Assembly: GCA_030267965.1 (NCBI GenBank)
Contig: BRYA01000240.1
Span: 1 to 20,957 of the forward strand
DNA from: Triparma columacea
Taxonomy: Eukaryota > Sar > Bolidophyceae > Parmales > Triparmaceae
Length of the DNA stretch: 20,957 nucleotides
Direction: 5' to 3'
The position numbers and the translations under genes were made by a program. Of this stretch, positions 8,373 through 15,857 are shown in pieces. Positions within the stretch are counted from its first letter, which is position 1, and every line of letters begins with the position of its first letter. The notes beneath the pieces are model-generated. The model was not told the origin of the DNA, searched no databases, and saw only the letters and a list, made by a program, of their open reading frames with translations.

Positions 8373-9786
8373 ATGCTCCTTACAATCTTAGCAATCGTAC
8401 TGTTGTCTATAATTACACCTACATTAGCTAATAATCATCAATTTGAAGCTAATACTAACTCTGGCCATTATATATTGAGTGACAGAACAAATATCGGGCC
8501 GCAAACTTCTCAAACTTATCCTCTACCTTCTCCATCTACTCATCTCCAACCTACACACACTAAAGGGAACAAATGGTTGAGAGGAGGCGCAGTCACACCA
8601 AAAACAGATGACAACCATCAAGATAATACCGCTGACAATAGCCATGATATCATTAACAGCATGACTGATTGTAAGACTGCAGAGTGCAAGGTGAGTCATG
8701 TGAAACGAGAGAGAGAGAGAGAGAGAGAGAGAAAGGCAACGAAGGACACGAGGAGATAGAGGAAAAGGAGTAGACAAGTGAAGGACACACACCTTACCCC
8801 CCCCCCTACCCTCCCCCCTTCACCCCACCCCCCACCAGGAGGCCAAGACATCCGCCTCCGGCCCCACCTTCCCCCTCTGCATAACCGGTTCCACCCCCAC
8901 CTCAATCACCTCCCCCTCCGCCTGGATGTCATCCAACCGCGACATAATCTTCAACACCCTCCTCCCCAAGCACGGCGCCGTCCTCCTCCGAGGTATGGAC
9001 GTACCCACGGCCTCAGACTTCTCCTCGTTAGTCCTATCAATGGGTCTCGAAGAGCAGCCTTACATTGGTGGTAACGCCGTCCGTACCGTTGTCGCGCCTA
9101 GGGTATTCACTGCGAACGAAAGCCCACCTACAGAGAGGATACCATTCCACCATGAGATGGCACAGGTACCGAGGTTCCCTACTAGGGTTATGTTTTACTG
9201 CGAGACCCCAAGTTCATGTGGGGGGGAGACACCGATCGTGCGAAGTGATGAGGTATGCGAATACCTTAAAAGGGAACTGCCAGAGCTACATGAGAGGTTT
9301 AAGAGGGAGGGTGTTAGGTACATAAGAACCATGCCTAAAGAGGACGACTCAACGAGCGCTTTGGGGAGGGGTTGGATGTCAACTTACACGGGAGGTGAAG
9401 ACGATAGGGATAAGTGCGAGGAGGTTATGAGGAAGGATGAAGTTGAATGGGAGTGGATGGATAACGGTGACTTGAGGACAACCAGCAAGAAGTTGACGGC
9501 GGTTAGGGACGTTGACGGGAAGGAGGTCTTCTTCAACCAGGTCGTTGCGGCGTACAGCGGGTGGAACGACAAAAGGAACAGGGGGGAGGACGCGATTGTC
9601 TTTGGGGATAGTTTGGAGAAACTACCGAAGGTACAAATGGAGGAATTGATGAAGGAAATGGACAGACTTGGGGTCGCGTTTAAGTGGGAGAAGGGAGACG
9701 TTCTTATTATTGATAATAGACTCGCGATGCATAGCAGGAAACCATTCGAGAAACCTAGGAGGGTACTGGCGAGCCTTGCCAGGTGA
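8373..9786 (+). CDS. TauD/TfdA-family Fe(II)/2-oxoglutarate dioxygenase (At3g21360-like), secretory leader
   Basis: Exons 8373-8690 and 8839-9786 (intron 8691-8838, AAG|GTGAGT ... CACCAG, phase 0) give 421 residues. Exon 1 encodes a signal peptide (MLLTILAIVLLSIITPTLA) and a polar, low-complexity linker of about 85 residues. Exon 2 is the whole catalytic domain. Iron ligands are H210 and E212 (IPFHHEMAQ) and distal H404 (RLAMHSRKPF); R414 in PRRVLASL is the likely 2-oxoglutarate anchor. FTANESPPTERIPFHHEMAQ, CGGETPIV and AAYSGWNDKRN match the plant clavaminate synthase-like protein At3g21360, whose substrate is unknown. The reaction should be oxygen- and 2-oxoglutarate-dependent hydroxylation or a related oxidation. 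The leader suggests ER, plastid or export, unlike most relatives. A donor-like CAG|GTGAGA overlaps the stop, but no downstream exon is seen. Confidence 0.9.
8707..8732 (+). repeat. (GA)13 microsatellite in the dioxygenase intron
   Basis: Thirteen perfect GA units, starting 16 bases after the donor. Confidence 0.95.
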
Positions 9787-9851
9787 GAGAACAAACGTAA
9801 CCTAGGGTTTGTTGACAGGGGGGGAGGGGGGGGAAGTGAAATGATTCTCTG

Positions 9852-9943
9852 ACGTCGATTAATTGAAGGTGGCCCGCTTGAGAAAACGTAACCAGGTTTG
9901 TATTAACCTGGACCGTTTTGGGTTATAACGCGTCGTGTCCTCG
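9852..9943 (+). repeat. Short dispersed repeat, copy A (92 bases, with hairpin)
   Basis: The left 25 bases (9852-9876) and right 24 bases (9920-9943) occur perfectly, in inverted orientation, at 17568-17592 and 17540-17563. The 43-base centre is unique to this copy and holds a perfect 7-base stem, CCAGGTT/AACCTGG (9892-9898 with 9905-9911), loop of six. No terminal inverted repeats are evident, so it is not clearly a transposon. Confidence 0.85.
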
Positions 9944-10029
9944 AAAATGAGATTAAAAAAACCAAAGGAAGGAAGGAAAAAGAAGAAAAAGAGGAGAGAA
10001 AGAGGTCTGAAGAATTTAAGGGAAGGCTG

Positions 10030-10083
10030 ATCGAAGGCGGCCAACGACAACTATTGTCATTTTTGTTGGTTATAGCGCGTCGC
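10030..10083 (+). repeat. Probable divergent copy C of the short dispersed repeat
   Basis: GGTTATAGCGCGTCG (10068-10082) matches copy A at 14 of 15 bases, and GAAGGCGGCC (10033-10042) matches GAAGGTGGCC at 9 of 10, in the same order. The sequence between forms nested stems, CCAAC/GTTGG and GACAA/TTGTC, unlike copy A's centre. The relation is plausible but short. Confidence 0.45.
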
Positions 10084-10171
10084 TGCCAAGTCCCAAAGAA
10101 GGGAGGGTTTATTATTCAAAATCAGATTTCTCAAATAGAAATAAAACGTCTTTCTTCTCAATTTCCCCCCA

Positions 10172-10177
10172 TTTATT
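10172..10177 (-). terminator. Candidate poly(A) signal overlapping a stop codon
   Basis: On the minus strand TGA of the methyltransferase runs into AATAAA, sharing the final A. If used, the 3' UTR would be only about 20-30 bases. Confidence 0.35.
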
Positions 10178-11228
10178 CACTCCTCCCCCCTCCCCCTCTT
10201 TTTCATCTCATAGTAGAAGTGGTGAAAGCACCCATCCCCGTCCTCCCCCTCAATAGCCTTAACATCAACCCCCCAACCAAACTCCTCACTATATTCCTCA
10301 TCATTTACCACCCCCCCCCCCTCCCCTTCCCCCGTTTTCCCATGTAGTCCGAGCAGATATTTCTTCCTAAAGTGCGGTTGCGCGAAGCTGATTTGTACGT
10401 GCACCCCATCCCCTCTAAGTACCTCCTTAATTCCTAAACACATGTTTCTGGCCTTATCAACAACACTAGATAAAGGGTTCCAAACGTCACCCTCATCGAC
10501 CATTAACGCGTCCATCGCTGCCTTATCTATGACGACGTCGAATGACCCGGGTGAGAAGGTCTCGAGGAGTTTTGTCATGTCACCAACGATCCATTTAAAG
10601 TCAGACTTCTCAGGGTGCTTCGATCGCATCGCAGATATCACAGTGGAACTATAGTCGAGGCTAGTAACACTACCTATACCGGCGTCGTATAAGTCCTTGG
10701 AGAAAGTGGAGTTACCACAACCAACTAAAAGACAATCAAGGGAACCCCAGGATGGGAGGGAGGAACGGAGGAGGGTGGAGACTAAAGGGTACGTTACGAG
10801 CCAGTCGAACTAAGAGGGAAACGGTAGGGGCAAGATGAAGGGGGGGGGGGGGGGTTGTTAACGAAGCTGCAAGTAAAATGGGGAGAGAAGGTAGGGAATT
10901 GCACACTCACCTCTTCCTCCTCCTTGAATCTGTCCTCCCAATACTGGTGTTCTCCGTATGCTTTGTTACTCTTTGGTAAAGGGAGAGATCCACCCTCTTT
11001 TGTTGGCGGATTTATTGGCGGATTTATTGGCGGATTTATGGGGGGAGATAACGAGGGAGGGGACGAGGACATTTGTTCCTTCAATGCTGCTAAAGCTGTC
11101 GGAGATAATGTTTCAGCTATCAATTCCCAGTTTGGTTCTATAGGACCGGAGGAGGAGTCTGAGTCCGAGTCTGAATCACGTTCATTGATTATTGCTGACA
11201 TTTCGAGTAACTCAAGGGATTTGGACAT
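10177..11228 (-). CDS. Class I SAM methyltransferase, EEF1A-KMT4/METTL13-like
   Basis: Exons 11228-10911 and 10809-10177 (101-base intron, GAG|GTGAGT ... CTCTTAG, phase 0) give 316 residues. The splice joins YWEDRFKEEEE to FDWLVTYP, the YW...EW/DW entry of this family. SAM motif I is LLVGCGNS (133-140); the acidic motif II residue is D158 in SLDYS; WIVGDM and FDVVIDKAAMDALM follow, the latter being the characteristic VIDK..LDAL motif. Relatives methylate lysines of elongation factor eEF1A in the cytosol; the same target here is inference. The first 85 residues are a family-unlike extension with a SDSDSDS acidic run and three PPIN repeats from a 12-base tandem repeat. The start is the first ATG; the frame is open upstream only by TTG. 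The intron contains a 15-base G run (10840-10854) on the plus strand, a C tract in the transcript. Confidence 0.88.
11005..11040 (-). repeat. 12-base in-frame tandem repeat, three units
   Basis: Plus-strand unit GGCGGATTTATT repeats three times (last unit ends TG), encoding PPIN repeats in the methyltransferase N-terminus. Confidence 0.9.
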
Positions 11229-11493
11229 TTTGTGGGCAATGGAATAAATAGGAATATAGCGGGATAACAACGTATTTTGAAATAGAAAATTAGCTGAGAT
11301 CGACGAAACATACTCAAATTGTATTGGTGCGAAACTGTGACCTGAATTAGTCGTTCAGAAGCTCATTTTGGCACCCCCTTTCGACAAACACATTTCCTCC
11401 TCTCCCTTTTCTCCCTTTCCTCGCTCTTCTCACCGCCACATCTTCAAACTGCTACACGAATTGTTGTAGTAGTTGTAGACAGGCATATAAATA
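11229..11493. promoter_or_regulatory. Divergent promoter region between two methyltransferase genes
   Basis: These 265 bases separate start codons on opposite strands. A pyrimidine tract (11393-11440) precedes the plus-strand gene, as at 4345-4412. No core element is assigned with confidence. Confidence 0.4.
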
Positions 11494-12414
11494 ATGTCAA
11501 ATCTTCCATTTGAAAGTGGATTTAATGACTCCTTCTCAACACCCATTATTGCCTATCAACATATTAAACCACTCGTAGATGTAATACTACCTCTTTCTTC
11601 TCAACAATCATCATCATCATCAACATCAACAACTCACCTCACCACAACCACAACCACCTCCCCACCAAATAGAATATATGACCCCTACTACTGCTGTCCC
11701 CTTGCCTCCACCCGCATGTCCTCCACCTTCCCCTCCCGTACCATAATAAACCTCCCCCGTGATTTCTACTCCGACGTCTCCAGTTCCACCGTCCCCCCCT
11801 TTGACATGGTAATAACGAACCCCCCATACTCTTCAGACCATAAGTCCAGGTGCCTTGGTTGGCTTAGTTCTACAGGTGGAGGTCTGGAGGGTGTGGGGTA
11901 CGCATGTCTCCTCCCAAGCTACTGCGTGAGTAAGGGTTACTACAGGGAGTCATGCTTGGCTGCAGGGAGGGCGGGTTTTAAGTGCTTCGTTATTGAGCCC
12001 CTCCAAAGGTACGATTATGATCAGGTTATGGGTAAGGGGTTCGAGGAGAGCCCTTTTATGAGCAGCTGGTTCTGCGCGGTTAGGGAGGGGGTGTGGGGGA
12101 GAGTTAGGGAGGCGTATGAAGGGTGGGAGGGGGGGACTTTGAGGGAGGGGGGAGGGGGGGAGGGGGGGAAGAGGGTTAGCAGCAAGAGGAGGAGGAAGAT
12201 AAAGGAGAAGACGGGAGCAGGGAGGGAGGGGGGGAGGGAGGGGGGGGAGGGGGGGAAGGGATACGGGGTCAACCAGAGGAAACACAATGAGGGAAACAAG
12301 AAAAGGAAAGAGGAAGGGAAGGGGAGGGAGGAGGGGAGGAAGGACGAGGGGAAGGGAGGAGGGAAAAGCAAATATAGAGATGGGGAGGGGAAGAGGGTTA
12401 AAAGGAGGTTCTGA
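11494..12414 (+). CDS. Putative N6-adenine-type methyltransferase with DPYYC and NPPY motifs
   Basis: The protein has 306 residues and no intron. IYDPYYC (61-67) and FDMVITNPPYSSDHKSRCL (from 103) are the clearest signals. NPPY at 109-112 is the motif IV of SAM-dependent amino methyltransferases acting on adenine or glutamine. Later blocks YACLLPSYCVSKGYY, EPLQRYDYDQ and ESPFMSSWFCAV resemble a family I recall from algae and protists that has no established function. SAM motif I is not obvious, which leaves cofactor binding unproven. From about residue 215 the protein becomes a low-complexity Gly/Glu/Arg/Lys tail with many KRKR-like clusters, possibly nuclear or RNA-binding, and coded by long G runs. 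DNA, rRNA or protein could be the substrate. The gene ends only 38 bases from the convergent LRR gene stop. Confidence 0.7.
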   Translation: MSNLPFESGFNDSFSTPIIAYQHIKPLVDVILPLSSQQSSSSSTSTTHLTTTTTTSPPNRIYDPYYCCPLASTRMSSTFPSRTIINLPRDFYSDVSSSTVPPFDMVITNPPYSSDHKSRCLGWLSSTGGGLEGVGYACLLPSYCVSKGYYRESCLAAGRAGFKCFVIEPLQRYDYDQVMGKGFEESPFMSSWFCAVREGVWGRVREAYEGWEGGTLREGGGGEGGKRVSSKRRRKIKEKTGAGREGGREGGEGGKGYGVNQRKHNEGNKKRKEEGKGREEGRKDEGKGGGKSKYRDGEGKRVKRRF

Positions 12415-12430
12415 TGTTTTTGTTCGAAGT

Positions 12431-12436
12431 TTTATT
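12431..12436 (-). terminator. Candidate poly(A) signal for the short LRR_5 gene
   Basis: Minus-strand AATAAA lies 17 bases past the stop of the short LRR_5 gene and equally close to the convergent methyltransferase stop, so the transcripts should overlap at their 3' ends. Confidence 0.4.
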
Positions 12437-12452
12437 TAGGGCGCCCCTCGTT

Positions 12453-13280
12453 TTACAGAAATTCCAGAATAACTCTCCACAAAACTTTCGGAATCTTCTC
12501 ACGTGCCTCAGTTACCCTTAGCGCTGGTGCTTCAACTCCGTCAGTTCGCTTCCGCTTCCTAGCCGATCTCCTGGGTGGATTCTCCACGTGATCCCAGGTT
12601 CCCTTGAGGCACAGCAGAGCGTTGACGCGTTCGATCACAGCGACATTGCGGTGCCACCTGTAATGGAGGAGGTCTAAGACAGTCGGCATATTTTTTTCAG
12701 CAGCGGCAGCGATAAGGGCAGTGCAGTTCGAGAAGCAGTCTTCACCGATGGAAACAGCAGGAGATAGAATGAGTTTTGTCAGGGCGGAGCAGTCTTGGAA
12801 GGCATAAACGCCAATCGACGTCACTCCATCTGGGATGGTGATGGCCGTGAGAGAGGAGCATTCAGAGAAGGCGCAATCGCCAATCGTTGTCACTCCAATT
12901 GGGATGGTGATGGCCGTGAGGGAGGAGCATCCGTAGAAGGTGCCCACGCCAATCGTAGTCACTCCGTCTGGAATGGTGATGGCCGTGAGGGAGGAGCATA
13001 GCTGGAAGGCGCAATTGCCAATCGTCGTCACAGAGTCCGGGATGGTGATGGCCGTGAGGGAGGAGCATCCTTCGAAATCGTGTTCGCCAATTGTCGTCAC
13101 TCCTTGTGCAAAAGTCACTTCTGTGAGTTCAGTATCATATGCGAAGCTCTCTGTCCCGGAGTATACTGCTGTTTTGGGAAGGGGAGAGTCCCCATCATCT
13201 GGGTCGTCATAGTCACCACCATAGTCATCACTAGCGTCACTACTATAGTCATCACCATAAGCAAAGTCTAATTCACTCAT
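12453..13280 (-). CDS. BspA-type (LRR_5) leucine-rich repeat protein, short copy
   Basis: The protein has 275 residues. An acidic N-terminus rich in Asp, Tyr, Ser and Gly (residues 1-33, repeated DDY blocks) leads into a cap (LTEVTFAQGVTTIG), four 23-residue LRR_5 repeats (69-160, pattern FxxCSSLTAITIPDGVTTIG), a degenerate 22-residue repeat (161-182) and a 93-residue C-terminal domain. That domain holds LLHYRWHRN, LLCLKGTWDHVENPP and the basic RRSARKRKR, a possible nuclear signal, ending in KVLWRVILEFL. LRR_5 repeats form solenoids for protein contact; expanded families occur in algae, amoebae and Trichomonas. No signal peptide or membrane segment is seen, so an intracellular binding role is likelier. 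The ATG at 13280 is supported by the acidic region being coding-like. It is a tandem paralogue of the gene at 14016. Confidence 0.88.
   Translation of the reverse strand: MSELDFAYGDDYSSDASDDYGGDYDDPDDGDSPLPKTAVYSGTESFAYDTELTEVTFAQGVTTIGEHDFEGCSSLTAITIPDSVTTIGNCAFQLCSSLTAITIPDGVTTIGVGTFYGCSSLTAITIPIGVTTIGDCAFSECSSLTAITIPDGVTSIGVYAFQDCSALTKLILSPAVSIGEDCFSNCTALIAAAAEKNMPTVLDLLHYRWHRNVAVIERVNALLCLKGTWDHVENPPRRSARKRKRTDGVEAPALRVTEAREKIPKVLWRVILEFL
12801..13076 (-). repeat. 69-base tandem array, four full units
   Basis: Each unit encodes one 23-residue LRR_5 repeat. The core coding SSLTAITIP is nearly invariant; variation concentrates in codons 1-3 and 20-23. A fifth degenerate 66-base unit follows at 12735-12800. 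Confidence 0.92.
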
Positions 13281-14015
13281 AGTAGGGATGGAGAGGATCT
13301 TTTATACCGTCTTTTCGTTAACAGTTTAAACCCTCAACGAATTTCTACATTATTGACGGGAATCAGGAGGGTTAGTGTGGTGTGATTGACGAAGAGCAAG
13401 GGATGTGATGGAGTAAGAACAAGGGAGAGGATTGGTGAGACCCTCAAGAGTGCGTCATTGCGGCGTAAATGGCGGTTCTCTGCCCGATAGCAACCACAAT
13501 ATGACACTAACAGTATCGGAAATAGGGCCCAAAGTAGTATTATCTCGTCTATAAGACGGTAATAAGACGGGAAAAAAACCCACGAATACTCGACCTCGAT
13601 TGAAGGGGAAATAACTTGGTTCCTTGACGTTAATGGGAAACTGAAATCAACAATAGGACAGACTACAACTGGTTAAAGCCTTAACAAGGGTCATCATTGT
13701 CATTGTTGTCCACGTTACCTTTATTTTGATAGATTTATTTATTGCCCCTGTTTCTCTTTTACTAAGGGTGGGTTTGGCCAGACCTGTGTGTTTATTCCCC
13801 AATAACTACGATTTACACAGCTCTTATCCGATTCATAGGAGAGGGGGGTGTTGAAGTACGCGGTTTGTTTCGAAGAATTAAACTTGACGCCCTCAAATAT
13901 TTCTATTTTTTTACCCAACAAACTTTAGTTCGGACAGCCTTAAAACCAACTAATCAAGCGCAAAGAATTTAACAGTATAATCATTGTTGTATTATGACCC
14001 GATTGCGCAAAGGAG
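13281..14015. promoter_or_regulatory. Upstream region of short LRR_5 gene (duplicated) plus unique spacer
   Basis: About 13330-13785 is a duplicate of 15945-16375 and should be the promoter and 5' leader of the minus-strand gene. The segment 13786-14015 is unique and carries no recognisable gene; the 60-codon minus ORF at 13739-13921 has no family features. Confidence 0.6.
13514..13711 (-). repeat. 198-base perfect duplicate block, copy 1
   Basis: Identical, base for base, to 16104-16301, at an offset of 2590. It lies about 230 bases upstream of the short LRR_5 start. It holds an imperfect hairpin at 13538-13564 (TATTA/TAATA and CGTCT/AGACG arms) and GTTAA/TTAAC at 13673-13686. No open frame of note. 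Confidence 0.9.
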
Positions 14016-15857
14016 TTAGAGAAACTCCAGAATAACTCTCCACAAAACTTTCGGGATCTTCTCACGTGCCTCACTTTCCCTTAGCGGTGGGGCTTCAACT
14101 CCGTCAGTTCGCTTCCGCTTCCTAGCCGATCTCCTGGGTGGATTCTCCACGTGATCCCAGGTTCCCTTGAGGCACAGCAGAGCGTTGACGCGTTCCGTCA
14201 CAGCGATATTGCGGTGCCACCTATAATGGAGAAGGTCCTCGACAGTTGGCATATTTTGGTCGGCAGCGGCAGCGATAAGGGCAGTGCAGTTCAAGAAGCA
14301 GGTTTCACCGATGGAAACGGCAGGAGATAGAATGAGTTTTGTCAGGGCGGAGCAATCTTGGAAGGCACCAACGCCAATGATCGTCACTGAGTCCGGAATG
14401 GTGATGGCTGTGAGGGAGGAGCATTCGTAGAAGGCGCCATTGCTTATCATCGTCACTCCGTCCGGGATTGTGATGGCTGTGAGGGAGGAGCATCCGATGA
14501 AGGCGCATTCATTAATCCTTGTCACTGAGTCCGGGATTGTGATGGCCGTGAGGGAGGAGCAATTTGCGAAGGCGCAATCGCCAATCGTTGTCACTCCGTC
14601 CGGGATGGTGATGGCCGTGAGGGAGGAGCATTCCCAGAAGGCGGCACCGCCAATCGTTGTCACTCCGTCCGGGATTGTGATGGCCGTGAGGGAGGAGCAT
14701 CCCCTGAAGGCATGGTCGCCAATTGTCGTCACTGAGTCCGGGATGGTGATGGCCGTGAGGGAGGAGCATCCCCTGAAGGTGTCATTGGCAATCGACGTCA
14801 CTCCGTCCGAGATTGTGATGGCCGTGAGGGAGGAGCATCCGTAGAAGGGGTATTTGCCAATCGACGTCACTGAGTCCGGGATGGTGATGGCTGTGAGGGA
14901 GGAGCATTCCCAGAAGGCGGCATCGCTTATCGTCGTCACTCCGTCCGGGATGGTGATGGCCGTGAGGGAGGAGCATCCCCTGAAGGCGTGTTCGCCAATT
15001 GTCGTCACTCCGTCTGGGATGGTGATGGCAGTGAGGGAGGAGCATTCGTAGAAGGCGACATCACCAATCGACGTCACTCCGTCCGGGATTGTGATGGCCG
15101 TGAGGGAGGAGCATCTTCTGAAGGCGCCAACGCCAATTGTCGTCACTCCGTCAGGGATTGTGATGGCAGTGAGGGAGGAGCATCCCAAGAAGGCGCCAAG
15201 GCCAATTGTCGTCACTCCGTCCGGGATGGTGATGGCCGTGAGGGAGGAGCATCCTTGGAAGGTGCCCTCGCCTATTGTCGTCACTGAGTCCGGGATGGTG
15301 ATGGCCGTGAGGGAGGAGCATTCCTTGAAGGCGCAATCGCCAATCGTTGTCACTCCGTCTGGGATGGTGATGGCCGTGAGGGAGGAGCATCCCAAGAAGG
15401 CGCCCTCGCCAATTAGCGTCACTCCGTCCGGGATAGTGATGGCCGTGAGGGAAGAGCATCCTTGGAAGGTGCCCTCGCCTATTGTCGTCACTGAGTCCGG
15501 GATGGTGATGGCCGTGAGGGAGGGGCATTCTAAGAAGGCACAATCGCCAACTTTCGTCACTCTGTCCGGGATGGTGATGGCCGTGAGGGAGGAGCAAGAA
15601 CTGAAGGCGTCATTGCCAATCATCGTCACTCCAATTGGGATGGTTATGGCCGTGAGGGAGGAGCATCTGAAGAAGGCCCATTCACCAATTGTCGTCACTC
15701 CATCTGGGATGGTAATGGCCGTGAGGGAGGAGCATCCCCAGAAGGTTTCATCGGCAATCGACGTCACTCCTTGTGCAAATATCACTTCTGTGAGCTCATG
15801 ATCGTCTTTGAAGCTCCCTATCTCGTCTGTGCCTGTGTATACTGCTGTTTTGGTCAT
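14016..15857 (-). CDS. BspA-type (LRR_5) leucine-rich repeat protein, long copy
   Basis: The protein has 613 residues from the only plausible ATG; the frame upstream is open but starts without ATG. After a cap (residues 1-38) come twenty 23-residue LRR_5 repeats (39-498), a degenerate 22-residue repeat (499-520) and a 93-residue C-terminal domain (521-613), about 93% identical in DNA to the short copy, with the same RRSARKRKR cluster. The acidic N-terminus of the short copy is missing: about 105 bases are deleted and a 9-base insertion carrying the new ATG adds QMT before KTAVY. Repeats 4-6 and 7-9 are near copies (207-base period) and 12-13 match 16-17 (276-base period), showing growth by multi-unit duplication. 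A binding scaffold role is inferred from the fold only. It diverges from the gene at 16514. Confidence 0.87.
   Translation of the reverse strand: MTKTAVYTGTDEIGSFKDDHELTEVIFAQGVTSIADETFWGCSSLTAITIPDGVTTIGEWAFFRCSSLTAITIPIGVTMIGNDAFSSCSSLTAITIPDRVTKVGDCAFLECPSLTAITIPDSVTTIGEGTFQGCSSLTAITIPDGVTLIGEGAFLGCSSLTAITIPDGVTTIGDCAFKECSSLTAITIPDSVTTIGEGTFQGCSSLTAITIPDGVTTIGLGAFLGCSSLTAITIPDGVTTIGVGAFRRCSSLTAITIPDGVTSIGDVAFYECSSLTAITIPDGVTTIGEHAFRGCSSLTAITIPDGVTTISDAAFWECSSLTAITIPDSVTSIGKYPFYGCSSLTAITISDGVTSIANDTFRGCSSLTAITIPDSVTTIGDHAFRGCSSLTAITIPDGVTTIGGAAFWECSSLTAITIPDGVTTIGDCAFANCSSLTAITIPDSVTRINECAFIGCSSLTAITIPDGVTMISNGAFYECSSLTAITIPDSVTIIGVGAFQDCSALTKLILSPAVSIGETCFLNCTALIAAAADQNMPTVEDLLHYRWHRNIAVTERVNALLCLKGTWDHVENPPRRSARKRKRTDGVEAPPLRESEAREKIPKVLWRVILEFL
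14364..15743 (-). repeat. 69-base tandem array, twenty full units
   Basis: Units are exactly 69 bases, with no frameshift or stop across 1380 bases. Higher-order copies: 15330-15536 and 15123-15329 (207 bases), and blocks offset by 276 bases around 14701 and 14977. The array is also open in two plus-strand frames and one further minus frame over long stretches, a by-product of the repeat. Confidence 0.92.

Larger units (their letters stand above)
9787..10176. other. Convergent intergenic region with short dispersed repeat
   Basis: This 390-base gap separates the 3' ends of the dioxygenase (+) and the methyltransferase (-). It holds one full copy and one probable divergent copy of the repeat listed separately. 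The stretch 9953-10010 is purine-rich. No gene is seen. Confidence 0.6.

Noticed and set aside
9780..9818. Donor-like CAG|GTGAGA at the dioxygenase stop, implying a further exon
   Set aside because: The nearest AG would make a 34-base intron leading into a G run; the protein already ends where At3g21360-like proteins end.
13739..13921. 60-codon minus ORF downstream of the long LRR_5 gene
   Set aside because: It straddles the edge of the duplicated region, has no domain and is within chance length.
14364..15743. Regular direct repeats suggesting a CRISPR array
   Set aside because: Units are contiguous 69-base coding repeats without spacers, in an intron-containing eukaryotic region.
15091..15801. 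236-codon plus-strand ORF (VREEHP...-type repeat protein) opposite the LRR_5 array
   Set aside because: It mirrors the 69-base repeat, has no proper start context and no family, while the minus frame gives a textbook LRR_5 protein with a conserved C-terminal domain.
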